A stretch of DNA of 64,000 nucleotides from an uncultured Pelagibacteraceae bacterium. Lineage in GTDB: Bacteria; Pseudomonadota; Alphaproteobacteria; Pelagibacterales; Pelagibacteraceae. Of the stretch, positions 53,216-61,604 are shown piece by piece (positions within the stretch are counted from its first letter, which is position 1; each line of letters begins with the position of its first letter). The notes under the pieces are model-generated. The model worked only from the letters and a program-made list of their open reading frames with translations, was not told the origin of the DNA and did not search any database. The translations under genes were made by a program, and so were the position numbers. The stretch is taken from the NCBI GenBank assembly GCA_902591185.1, contig CACIZU010000001.1, positions 78,816-142,815 of the forward strand, written 5' to 3'.

Positions 53216-55789
53216 TTAGGCAACCATACTTTCTGCTTTTTGCAAATCAACAGCTACTAGTTGACTAATCCCTTTTTCTGGCATTGTTACCCCATAAAGT
53301 CTGTTCATTTTAGACATAGTTAAAGCATGGTGAGTTACAATAATGAATTTTGTATTTGTAGTCTTTACTAGCTCTTCAAGAAGACTACAAAATCTAGTTA
53401 CATTTGCATCATCAAGCGGCGCATCTACCTCATCTAATACACAGATAGGAGATGGGTTAGTTAAAAAAACTGCAAAGATTAAAGCTAGAGCTGTCAGAGC
53501 CTGCTCTCCACCTGATAATAAAGTTATAGATTGAAGTCTTTTACCAGGAGGACTAACTAACATTTCAAGTCCAGCTTCAAGAGGATCATCTGAGTCAACC
53601 AATTCAAGTTTAGCATTTCCACCATTAAAAAGCTTTGTATAAACTTCATTAAATTTTCTATTAACTTTTTCAAATGCTTCAATCAGTCTTTCCCTACCTT
53701 TTTGATTGAGTTCATTAATACTTTCTTTTAATTTAATTATTGCAGATACTAGATCAGAACGATCTTGTTCCATTTTTTTTATTTCTTCTTCATATTTACT
53801 AGTTTCTTCATCAGCTTTTAAATTTACTGACCCTAGTCTTTCTCTTTCTTGCTTTTTTTTATCTAATGCATCTTCTTGATCGATAGGGTTAGGTAGATCT
53901 TCAACACCATTTAAGTTAGAATTTTCTAAAATATTTTCTTCAGTTAAATCAAGTTCAGAATTTATTCTGTCTAATAAATCACTTTTTCTTTTTTGTAGTC
54001 CTTCAATAGTTGCCCCAGAACTTGCTTTTCTTTCTCTAATTTGAATTGATTGTTCTTGAATTTCATTCAATTGTGACCTTAAAGTCTCTATTTGTTTATC
54101 GGTTTCTTCAATAATAGATTCATTATCAATTTTTTCTTTATCAGATATTCTCAGGTTTTCTGAAATTTGACCTTTTCTCTCTGCCTGTACTTTTGGCTGA
54201 TTATCTAATTCTTTTAATTGTTCTGTTAATCTATTTTTTCTATCAGTTAATTCACCAGCCATTTTTTCTGAATTAGATAATAAATTTTTCCAGCTTTCAA
54301 TTTCAGTTTCTATAGTTTTGATTCTTTCATTCCGTTTAATAGATTCATTTTTGATAGATTGATTTTTACTGTATGCATCTGCATATTTTTCTTGAAGTTG
54401 TTTTATTTTTTGTGATTTTTCATTAACGCTTAATAATTCTTCTCTAGATCTATCATTTTTTAAATCATCTAAAAAATTGTCAAGCTCAATGCAACATCTG
54501 TCTAATAAAGTAACTGCTTGGTTTATTTCGTTGGTATCAATCAATTCTTTAACTCTATAAATAGAGTTTTTGACGTTTTTGATTGGACCTATACTGATGT
54601 TTATTGTTCCTTCAGCTATATTGCTAACTACTTCATCAACAGCTTTTTGCTCCTCTTTTAGTTTATTTTTAGCACCTTCTAATTCTTCATTAGATAGCTT
54701 TTCAGTTTCAAAATATTTAGAGTCTACCTCTATAAGGTCTGTTTTTTCTTCTTTAAGTCTTTTTTCGTTAGAATTAGCATCAATTATAATTCCTTTTTCT
54801 CTTGAAATATCTTCGTCTAAAGTTTGAAGAGATTTCTTAATAGTTTCAATTTCATCTTGTATTCTAGTATTTTCTTCATCTAAATTTTGAAGTTCTAGGT
54901 TAAGTCTTTGAATTTTTGATAAATTTTCAATATTTTTTTCTCTAAGTGGCGAGACTTTATCAATTGCTACTTTAATTAAATTTTCTAGCTCAGATATTTT
55001 ACTATTGAAGCCTTCGACTTCTCCCTCTGCTTCGTTGTTAATTTCGTATTCAATTCTAATTTCTTTATCTATTTCAATTAATTTTAAATAATACAGTCCT
55101 GCTTCTATTTTTTTAATTTCTTCTGTAATAAATTTATATTTTGAAGCTTCTTCAGCTTGTTTTTGAAGATTTGCTAATTGTTTTTCTTGTTGCCTTCTAA
55201 GTTCATCTGCTCTTTTAAGATTATTTTCTGCAGCTCCCAACCTTAGTTCAGCCTCATGTCTTCTAACATGTAATCCTGAAATTCCCGCAGCTTCCTCCAA
55301 GATAGCTCTTCGGTCAGTTGGTTTGGCGGTTACCAAGGCACCAATACGTCCTTGACTAATCATTGAGGGTGAGTGTGCACCAGTTGATAAATCGGCAAAA
55401 AACATTTGAGTATCTCTTGCTCTTACTTCCTTATCATTAATATAAAATTTAGAACCTTTATCTTTTTCTATTTTTCTTCTAACATTAATTTTCTCAAGTT
55501 CACGGTATTGTATTGGACCCTCATTATCTTTATTTTCTACATCAATAGAAACTTCTGCAATATTTTTAGAAGTTTTATTAGATGTCCCAGAAAAAATAAC
55601 ATCTTCCATTCCTGATCCACGCATACTCTTTGCAGATGTTTCTCCCATGACCCATCTTAAAGATTCTACAATGTTTGATTTACCACAACCATTAGGACCT
55701 ACAATTCCTGTAAGACCTTCTTCTATTAAGAAATTTGTTTTATCAGCGAATGATTTAAATCCATTTAACTGGATTTTTTTAAACTCCAT
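53216..55789 (-). CDS. smc: Chromosome segregation protein SMC, short form
   Basis: 857 residues against about 1150-1190 for typical bacterial SMC. Both ATPase halves are complete: Walker A GPNGCGKSN (31-39), signature LLSGGEQALTALAL, Walker B ICVLDEVDAPLDDANV. The middle is coiled coil interrupted only near residues 400-450 by ISIGPIKNVKNSIYRVKELI and DRCCIELDNFLDDL. I see no canonical hinge. SMC dimers compact and separate chromosomes. Located between a DsbA-like gene and atpI on the same strand. Confidence 0.92.
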   Translation of the reverse strand: MEFKKIQLNGFKSFADKTNFLIEEGLTGIVGPNGCGKSNIVESLRWVMGETSAKSMRGSGMEDVIFSGTSNKTSKNIAEVSIDVENKDNEGPIQYRELEKINVRRKIEKDKGSKFYINDKEVRARDTQMFFADLSTGAHSPSMISQGRIGALVTAKPTDRRAILEEAAGISGLHVRRHEAELRLGAAENNLKRADELRRQQEKQLANLQKQAEEASKYKFITEEIKKIEAGLYYLKLIEIDKEIRIEYEINNEAEGEVEGFNSKISELENLIKVAIDKVSPLREKNIENLSKIQRLNLELQNLDEENTRIQDEIETIKKSLQTLDEDISREKGIIIDANSNEKRLKEEKTDLIEVDSKYFETEKLSNEELEGAKNKLKEEQKAVDEVVSNIAEGTINISIGPIKNVKNSIYRVKELIDTNEINQAVTLLDRCCIELDNFLDDLKNDRSREELLSVNEKSQKIKQLQEKYADAYSKNQSIKNESIKRNERIKTIETEIESWKNLLSNSEKMAGELTDRKNRLTEQLKELDNQPKVQAERKGQISENLRISDKEKIDNESIIEETDKQIETLRSQLNEIQEQSIQIRERKASSGATIEGLQKRKSDLLDRINSELDLTEENILENSNLNGVEDLPNPIDQEDALDKKKQERERLGSVNLKADEETSKYEEEIKKMEQDRSDLVSAIIKLKESINELNQKGRERLIEAFEKVNRKFNEVYTKLFNGGNAKLELVDSDDPLEAGLEMLVSPPGKRLQSITLLSGGEQALTALALIFAVFLTNPSPICVLDEVDAPLDDANVTRFCSLLEELVKTTNTKFIIVTHHALTMSKMNRLYGVTMPEKGISQLVAVDLQKAESMVA

Positions 55790-55797
55790 ACACTAAC

Positions 55798-56376
55798 TTA
55801 TATCAGTTTTTCTAGCGCTTTTTTTAAATTTTTATAATTTAGGGTTTTTTCGAACTTTTTATTATTAATTATTATCGTAGGAGTAGCATTTACTTTAAAA
55901 TTTTTTACACCATCGATTCGATCGTTTAAAACAAAATCCTCGATTTCTTTATCATTTATACACTTTTCAAAATCAATATTAAAACCTTCACTAACCAAAA
56001 ATTTTTGAAGGTTTTCATTTGCCTCCTCTGCCGTGCTACCTTTGACCCATTTTTGTTGGTTTGCAAACAAACTATTTAAAATTTTCGAATCACCATCATT
56101 TTTACATTGTGAAACTTTTGAAGCATTGAAGGCTGCGATATCTAAAGGAAAGTGTCTAAATTCTATTTTAGCTAAGCCGGTATCAAGATATTCTTTTTTA
56201 AGTTCAGGAAATACATTTTTATGAAAATTTGCACAATGACTGCAAGTCAAAGACTCAAAAGTAATAATGGTAATCTTAGCATCTTTTTTGCCTACAATAA
56301 TTCTTTTAATGTCTTCTGCACTAATATTAGAAATAGTACTAAAAAATAGTATTACAAAAATTATAATTTTTTTCAT
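55798..56376 (-). CDS. DsbA-family periplasmic thiol-disulfide protein
   Basis: 192 residues. A signal peptide (MKKIIIFVILFFSTISNISA) precedes a thioredoxin fold with TCSHCANFH (CxxC) and VNATPTIIINNKKF (cis-Pro). It belongs to the DsbA/BdbD (Thioredoxin_4) family found next to smc in many alphaproteobacteria. It likely oxidises or isomerises disulfides in the periplasm. Overlaps dciA by 4 bp and precedes smc by 8 bp. Confidence 0.83.
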   Translation of the reverse strand: MKKIIIFVILFFSTISNISAEDIKRIIVGKKDAKITIITFESLTCSHCANFHKNVFPELKKEYLDTGLAKIEFRHFPLDIAAFNASKVSQCKNDGDSKILNSLFANQQKWVKGSTAEEANENLQKFLVSEGFNIDFEKCINDKEIEDFVLNDRIDGVKNFKVNATPTIIINNKKFEKTLNYKNLKKALEKLI

Positions 56377-56861
56377 TTTTCTTTGAATACCCTGGTTAGT
56401 TCAATAAGTGATTTTTTAATTTTGTCATTCTTAACATCATTAATTTTGTTTTGGTATTTATTAATTGCCTCATTTTTATTATCACTGACATCCTTTGCAA
56501 ATATTTTTTGTTCATTGTCAAAACTTATAAATTTAAGCTTTTCAACTACTGAATAACCAAAAAAACTATTCATTTTATCTAAAATATCTTTTTTTGAGTA
56601 TTCCATATCAACTTCATGACCTCTTTTAACCATTATCACAAGAGTGCTTACCCCAAATTTATTTGAATTTTTAAAAGTTTTTGGATAGCAGACTTTAAAT
56701 AAATTTTCCCCAACAATATATTTCCAATTATTGAGTGTTTCAGAATAAATATGACCCTTTTTGTTGATAATTTTTTTTACATTTTTAGGCAAAGTGTCTT
56801 TAAAAGATCTTAGGCCTTGAATGGCAACATTTCTCTGCTTAGTATTATTTTTAAATTGCAT
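56373..56861 (-). CDS. DciA-like (DUF721) protein
   Basis: 162 residues. The stretch NWKYIVGENLFKVCYPKTF followed by LVIMVKRGHEVDMEY is the DUF721 pattern (W..IVG......P..L....L.v.v......). DUF721 proteins include DciA, which loads the replicative helicase DnaB in bacteria lacking DnaC. The C-terminal half is Lys-rich. Its ATG is immediately adjacent to that of divergent mutY (0 bp between). Replication role is inferred from family. Confidence 0.75.
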   Translation of the reverse strand: MQFKNNTKQRNVAIQGLRSFKDTLPKNVKKIINKKGHIYSETLNNWKYIVGENLFKVCYPKTFKNSNKFGVSTLVIMVKRGHEVDMEYSKKDILDKMNSFFGYSVVEKLKFISFDNEQKIFAKDVSDNKNEAINKYQNKINDVKNDKIKKSLIELTRVFKEK

Positions 56862-57845
56862 ATGAAAGATAAGATAATAACAAATAAAATTCTTAATTGG
56901 TATGATATTAACAAAAGATCGTTACCTTGGAGAAAAAAAACTTCTTCAAAAAAAAAGCAATATTACACTTTAGTTAGTGAATTTATGCTGCAACAAACCC
57001 AAGTTGCAACAGTGATACCTTATTTTAATCGATTTATTAATAATATTCCTGATCTAGAAACATTAGCAAGTTTTGATAATAAAAAACTTTTCAAACTTTG
57101 GGAGGGTCTTGGTTATTATTCAAGAGTTAGAAATTTAAAGAAAGCTGCACAAAGCATCATTAAAGATTTTAATAAAAAATTACCTGATAATTTTTTAGAT
57201 TTAAAATCATTGCCTGGTATTGGAGATTATACTGCAAGTGCAATATTAGCTATTGCTTTTAACAAACCATTAATTCCATTAGATGGTAATATTGAAAGAG
57301 TTTTAAAAAGATACTTGCATTTAAAAAAAGAAAATCAAATTCAAAAAAAAAATTTAACTGAACAAAAAAAAGTTTTTGGCATTTCTAAAAGATCAAGTGA
57401 TTATGCTCAAGCTTTAATGGAATTAGGAGCTTTAGTTTGTAAACCAAATAATCCATTTTGCAATCAATGCCCAATTTCAAAAAAATGCAAATCTTTTAAA
57501 TTACAAGATTTTGCTTTAACAAAGATAAGTAAAAAGAATAAAGAAAAATATTTTTTGTTAAAAGTTTATAAAAAAAATAATAAATATTTATTAATTAAAA
57601 ATACTAAATTTAATTTTTTAAAGAATTTTAATATCTTTCCTATGCAAGAGTTAATAAATCCTAGAAATTTTAATCAAAATTTAAATTTTAAAATGTCTAA
57701 TATGAATATGAACATTAAAGTTGAGTATAATGAAGTGAGTAGCCCCATTCCTTTTTCAAATTGGATTGATCCTAAAAAATTAAAAAACTATACTTTGCCT
57801 ACTTTTACAAAAAAGATTGTTAACTATTTAGAAAGTTATCAATGA
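56862..57845 (+). CDS. mutY: Adenine DNA glycosylase
   Basis: 327 residues from the ATG at 56862. Catalytic Glu40 in EFMLQQTQVAT, helix-hairpin-helix LPGIGDYTASAIL with Asp141 in PLDGNIERVL, and the iron-sulfur cysteines 193, 200, 203 and 209 (C-x6-C-x2-C-x5-C). The C-terminal NUDIX-like domain is present but diverged. It removes adenine opposite 8-oxoguanine. The start codon touches that of dciA; its stop overlaps the next gene by 4 bp. Confidence 0.94.
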   Translation: MKDKIITNKILNWYDINKRSLPWRKKTSSKKKQYYTLVSEFMLQQTQVATVIPYFNRFINNIPDLETLASFDNKKLFKLWEGLGYYSRVRNLKKAAQSIIKDFNKKLPDNFLDLKSLPGIGDYTASAILAIAFNKPLIPLDGNIERVLKRYLHLKKENQIQKKNLTEQKKVFGISKRSSDYAQALMELGALVCKPNNPFCNQCPISKKCKSFKLQDFALTKISKKNKEKYFLLKVYKKNNKYLLIKNTKFNFLKNFNIFPMQELINPRNFNQNLNFKMSNMNMNIKVEYNEVSSPIPFSNWIDPKKLKNYTLPTFTKKIVNYLESYQ

Positions 57846-58990
57846 AAAAAATTGCAATAATAGGAGCTGGAATTTCAGGTTTATTTCTAGCAAACTTATT
57901 TAAAAAAAATCACAATTATGATGTGATAATTTATGAAAAAAATAGCTCAATTGAACTAGATGAAGGTTATGGAATACAATTATCTACTAATAGCATTAAA
58001 TTTTTAAATGAAATTGGATTTAATACTTTTAATGATGATGAAAAATTTAATCCTGAAAAAATTGATTTTTATGAAATTAAAGATGAAAAAAAAATATGTA
58101 ATTTAAATATCGCAGAGTTTAATTCCGAGGGATGTAAGTACACTACATTTAAAAGATCTAAACTAATTGAATTTTTAAAAGATAAATTAGACGATAACAT
58201 AATTAAATATAATCATAATATTACTAAAATTGAATCTGATAATAATGAAATAAGTTTAACTTTTAATACAAACGAAAGAATAATTTTTGATCGTTTAGTA
58301 ATTTCTGATGGTGTTTTTTCTAAAGGCAAATCATTAATTTCTAATAATAAAATAAATCCTACTTACAATAACTCCGTTGCTATTAGAGGCAATATTTCAA
58401 GTGATAATCTTAATAATTTAAATGAAAAAAATATTTCTTTATTTTTAGGTCCTGACTTTCATTATGTGCTTTATCCACTAAATAATAACAAAGATTTTAA
58501 TTTTATTGGAGTTTTGAAACATCAATTAACAGCTAAAGAACTTGATAATTATGAGCTTTTTAATGAAGAGCCTTTTGTTCAAGACATTAAAGATAAATTG
58601 AAAAATAAAGTTTCTGCAAAAATTTTAGACAATTTAAATAAGATTAAATGTTTCCCGGTATTTGTTAGCAAAGATTTATATAGACCAAGTAATAATATTT
58701 TTTTAGTTGGAGATGCTTTTTTTGCTTTTCCACCTTCATTTGCTCAAGGAGCTTCTCAATCAATAGAAGGTGCATCTGAATTATTCAATAATATTATTAA
58801 TGATAAAAATGATTTTTATAATAAAAGAATTGAAAGAGTGAAAATGATAAATAATAGATCAAAGCTTAATCAATTTGCTTTTCATTTATCAAATCCAATA
58901 TTAATTTTTTTTAGAAATATTATTTTAAAAATTTTAACAAAAAATAAGAAGTTTTTAGAAAATTATTTAGGTAAAATTTATAAGAATTAA
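57842..58990 (+). CDS. FAD-dependent aromatic-ring monooxygenase family
   Basis: 382 residues. FAD motif IAIIGAGISGLFLANLF, middle DG motif RLVISDGVFSKGKS, and LVGDAFFAFPPSFAQGASQSIEG, the second FAD site (GD) of class A flavoprotein hydroxylases. UbiH/Coq6 hydroxylases and salicylate-hydroxylase-like enzymes share it. It could act in ubiquinone synthesis, but its sequence does not decide the substrate. Overlaps mutY by 4 bp upstream and ccrM by 4 bp at the end. Confidence 0.75.
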   Translation: MKKIAIIGAGISGLFLANLFKKNHNYDVIIYEKNSSIELDEGYGIQLSTNSIKFLNEIGFNTFNDDEKFNPEKIDFYEIKDEKKICNLNIAEFNSEGCKYTTFKRSKLIEFLKDKLDDNIIKYNHNITKIESDNNEISLTFNTNERIIFDRLVISDGVFSKGKSLISNNKINPTYNNSVAIRGNISSDNLNNLNEKNISLFLGPDFHYVLYPLNNNKDFNFIGVLKHQLTAKELDNYELFNEEPFVQDIKDKLKNKVSAKILDNLNKIKCFPVFVSKDLYRPSNNIFLVGDAFFAFPPSFAQGASQSIEGASELFNNIINDKNDFYNKRIERVKMINNRSKLNQFAFHLSNPILIFFRNIILKILTKNKKFLENYLGKIYKN

Positions 58991-60057
58991 TTTTTTGAAA
59001 TTAATCTTTGTCTTAGATAATCAATTGGATGTATGCTTCCATTAATATCACAATGCCAGTAAGTCCAACCATTACAGCTTTCAGCGCCTAAAATAGTTGC
59101 TGCAACTTTATGTATAGATCCTTCAGTTTGTTCATGTTTAATACTGCCATCAGCCATAATTCTTGCGGTAATTTTTTTCTTATTATCAAAAATATTAGTA
59201 CCAGGTTTAATTATTCCAAGTTCAACTAAAGAACCAAAAGGTATTCGTGGTTTTGATCTATTGTTTTTAAGAGTGTCTAATAAATCGTCTTCAATAGGTT
59301 TAGTATTTTTTAATCTTTGTTCGGCAGCCTTGAAGTAATTTTTTTCTTTTTCAATTCCATAATAATTTCTACCTAGTTTTTTTGCAACTGTTGCTGTAGT
59401 TCCTGATCCTAAGAATGGATCTAAAATCATGTCACCTTTATTTGATGATGCCAATAAAACTCTATGAAGTAGAGATTCTGGTTTTTGTGTTGAATGTACT
59501 TTTTTACCATTTTTTTTAAGTCTTTCAGCACCACTACAAATTGGAAGATCCCAATTTGATCTCATTTGCAGATCATCATTTAAACATTTTAATGATTGAT
59601 AATTAAAAGTATATTTTGATTTTTCACTCTTTGATGCCCAAATTAAAGTTTCATGAGCATTCGTAAATCTTGTTCCTCTAAAGTTAGGCATTGGATTATT
59701 TTTGTTCCAAATAACATCATTTAAAATCCAGAAACCCAAGTTTTGAATAGCGGTTCCTACTCTAAAAATATTATGATAGCTACCAATGACCCAAATAGCT
59801 CCATCTTTTTTTAAAATTCTTTTGCATTCTGATAACCATTCATAAGTAAAGTCATCATATTTTTTAAAATTTTTAAATTGATCCCATTTATCATTAACTG
59901 CACTTACTTTAGATCTATCCGGCCTAGTTAGTTCACTTTTTAACTGTAAATTGTATGGAGGGTCTGCAAAAACTAAATCAAAGGTTTCGCTTGGGATTTT
60001 TTTTAGTTCCTCGAGACTGTTGCCGTTAATAATTTTGTTTTTAAATTCAGATTTCAT
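58987..60057 (-). CDS. ccrM: CcrM-type DNA adenine methyltransferase (GANTC)
   Basis: 356 residues. Motif IV ADPPYNL (31-37) comes before the SAM motif DPFLGSGTTATVAKKLGR, the beta-class order. The C-terminal non-catalytic domain (GSLVELGIIKPGTNI and ATILGAESCNGWTYWHC) is the hallmark of CcrM. It methylates adenine in GANTC, a cell-cycle mark in alphaproteobacteria. Three GANTC sites occur in its own upstream region. No restriction enzyme gene is nearby, so it is a solitary enzyme. Confidence 0.94.
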   Translation of the reverse strand: MKSEFKNKIINGNSLEELKKIPSETFDLVFADPPYNLQLKSELTRPDRSKVSAVNDKWDQFKNFKKYDDFTYEWLSECKRILKKDGAIWVIGSYHNIFRVGTAIQNLGFWILNDVIWNKNNPMPNFRGTRFTNAHETLIWASKSEKSKYTFNYQSLKCLNDDLQMRSNWDLPICSGAERLKKNGKKVHSTQKPESLLHRVLLASSNKGDMILDPFLGSGTTATVAKKLGRNYYGIEKEKNYFKAAEQRLKNTKPIEDDLLDTLKNNRSKPRIPFGSLVELGIIKPGTNIFDNKKKITARIMADGSIKHEQTEGSIHKVAATILGAESCNGWTYWHCDINGSIHPIDYLRQRLISKN

Positions 60058-60069
60058 TTATAAAAAATA

Positions 60070-60098
60070 ATTAGACTCCAAATGGATTCTATGGTCAA
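60070..60098 (-). promoter_or_regulatory. Candidate ccrM promoter containing GANTC sites
   Basis: On the minus strand TTGACC (60098-60093), 17-nt spacer, TCTAAT (60075-60070). Two GANTC sites lie inside: 60085-60089 in the spacer next to -35, and 60074-60078 overlapping the -10 box. A third is at 60118-60122, upstream. Initiation near 60063 would leave a leader of only about 6 nt. Confidence 0.55.
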
Positions 60099-60164
60099 CC
60101 TGAGATTGAATTATTTGGATTCGATTTGTGTTAATTATTTTAAGAGTAACTAGATATGGTGCGT

Positions 60165-60725
60165 TTAGATTTTAAATATTGGAGAAAAAGTTTTTCGATG
60201 GTGTTTTGTAATTCCAAGTTTTTTTATAGCTTTTAAATGTTGCTTTGTTCCATAGCCAAAATTTTGATCCCAATGATAACCTTTATTTTTGAATGATAAT
60301 GTTGCTATGAATTTATCCCTCGAAACTTTAGCAACTATCGATGCAGCAGAAATACAGGGGATTTTTTGATCACCTTTAATTATTGCTTTTAAATTATAAT
60401 TTTTTAAATCTGGTAATTTATTTCCATCAATTAAAACATGTGAAGGTTTTTTTTTTAATTTTTTAATTGCTCTTTTCATAGCAAGCAGACTCGCTTGCAG
60501 GATATTGATTTTTTCTATTTCTCTTACAGATGCTTTTCCAATTGCCCAAATAGAATTTTTTTTAATATAATCAGATAATGATTTTCTTTTTTTTTGAGTT
60601 AAACTTTTTGAGTCTTTTAGAATTTTTAGATTTACTGATTTATCTAAAATTACTGCTGCTGCATAAACTGGTCCTATTAAACTTCCTCGACCAACTTCAT
60701 CTACCCCAGCAAAGATCTTGTTCAT
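60165..60725 (-). CDS. rnhB: Ribonuclease HII
   Basis: 186 residues. FAGVDEVGRGSLIGPVYAAA carries the catalytic DE pair, SHVLIDGNKLP and ISAASIVAKVSRDKF follow, and the C-terminal GYHWDQNFGYGTKQHL is diagnostic. It removes single ribonucleotides and RNA from DNA. Separated by 107 bp from ccrM, 4 bp from the small membrane ORF. Assignment is secure. Confidence 0.95.
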   Translation of the reverse strand: MNKIFAGVDEVGRGSLIGPVYAAAVILDKSVNLKILKDSKSLTQKKRKSLSDYIKKNSIWAIGKASVREIEKINILQASLLAMKRAIKKLKKKPSHVLIDGNKLPDLKNYNLKAIIKGDQKIPCISAASIVAKVSRDKFIATLSFKNKGYHWDQNFGYGTKQHLKAIKKLGITKHHRKTFSPIFKI

Positions 60726-60729
60726 TAAA

Positions 60730-60864
60730 CTATATAATAAAGAAATGATAAATTAGTAAGCCGATTATTAATCCCTTTATAAAAGATATCCATGCTATCC
60801 CATAATCAGAAATACCAGTTGTTTTTTTAAACCAATTTACTTTTCCTTTGTGCCACTCAATCAT
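60730..60864 (-). CDS. Small membrane ORF (44 aa), hypothetical
   Basis: ATG at 60862-60864 and TAG at 60730-60732 give 44 residues: a soluble start (MIEWHKGKVNWFKKTTGISD) and a hydrophobic helix (about 22-44, including GIAWISFIKGLIIGLLI). It fills almost exactly the space between the UDG stop (9 bp before it) and the rnhB start (4 bp after), on the same strand. The tight fit and the clean helix make it likely to be a real gene. Function unknown. Confidence 0.6.
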   Translation of the reverse strand: MIEWHKGKVNWFKKTTGISDYGIAWISFIKGLIIGLLIYHFFII

Positions 60865-60873
60865 TTAAATAAT

Positions 60874-61593
60874 CTATAGAATAATATTCAATTCGTCCAT
60901 TTTTTTTCTAATCTCTTTTAAATCTGCCCAAGAATATTTTTTATTTTCAGGAAATCTTATTAAATACGAGGGATTAAATGTTATTATTAAAGGGTAGGTT
61001 TTATTCTTTAGTATTACTTCTTTCCACTTTCCTCTTTCGGATGATATTTTACTATTGATACCTGTTACAGCTTCCATTGCCGTACTTCCCATTAAAATAA
61101 TAATTTTAGGATTTATAATTCCAATATGCTCTTTCAAAAAAACTGAATATCTTTTAATTTCTTGTGATGTAGGTTTTCGATCTTCTGGTGGTCTAAAATT
61201 TATCGCATAACTGCAATAAATATTATGTCTTTTTATTTTTATAGCCATCAGCATTTTGTTTAATAATTCACCAATTTCACCTTTAAATGTTGCGCCAGCT
61301 TTATCTTCTTCTATTCCAGGTGCCTCACCAATTAGCATTATTGGGCTATTTATATTTCCATCACCTATAATAAGGTTTTGAGAATTATCTTTTAAACTAC
61401 AATTTTCGATTGAATTTATTTGATTTTTTAACCCCTTAAGTAGTCCAGCTTTATCAGCTTGATTATGATCATTACTATTTTCAATGATATTAAATCTGTT
61501 TATGGGCTTATCGTTAAATATAAAGTTTGGTTCGATTGTATTTATTAATTCTTCGTCGAATATGCCTTTTTGATTTATTACTTTTTTAGTCAT
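60874..61593 (-). CDS. Uracil-DNA glycosylase, family 4-like
   Basis: 239 residues. The core LIGEAPGIEEDKAGATFKGE matches the family 4 motif GEAPGxxED; NFRPPEDRKPTSQEI and FNPSYLIRFPENKKYSWADL are the other conserved blocks. It would excise uracil from DNA. The cysteines that hold the iron-sulfur cluster in typical family 4 members are largely missing: only Cys in ENCSLKD is in a matching place, and KCRPP reads NFRPP. It is divergent from the TPR gene by 11 bp. Confidence 0.78.
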   Translation of the reverse strand: MTKKVINQKGIFDEELINTIEPNFIFNDKPINRFNIIENSNDHNQADKAGLLKGLKNQINSIENCSLKDNSQNLIIGDGNINSPIMLIGEAPGIEEDKAGATFKGEIGELLNKMLMAIKIKRHNIYCSYAINFRPPEDRKPTSQEIKRYSVFLKEHIGIINPKIIILMGSTAMEAVTGINSKISSERGKWKEVILKNKTYPLIITFNPSYLIRFPENKKYSWADLKEIRKKMDELNIIL

Positions 61594-61604
61594 AGAATGA
61601 TTAA

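Noticed and set aside
60131..60143. TTAA-N5-TTAA, considered as a CtrA box upstream of ccrM
   Set aside because: CtrA full sites need TTAA-N7-TTAA; the 5-nt spacing and the A+T-rich background make this a chance match.
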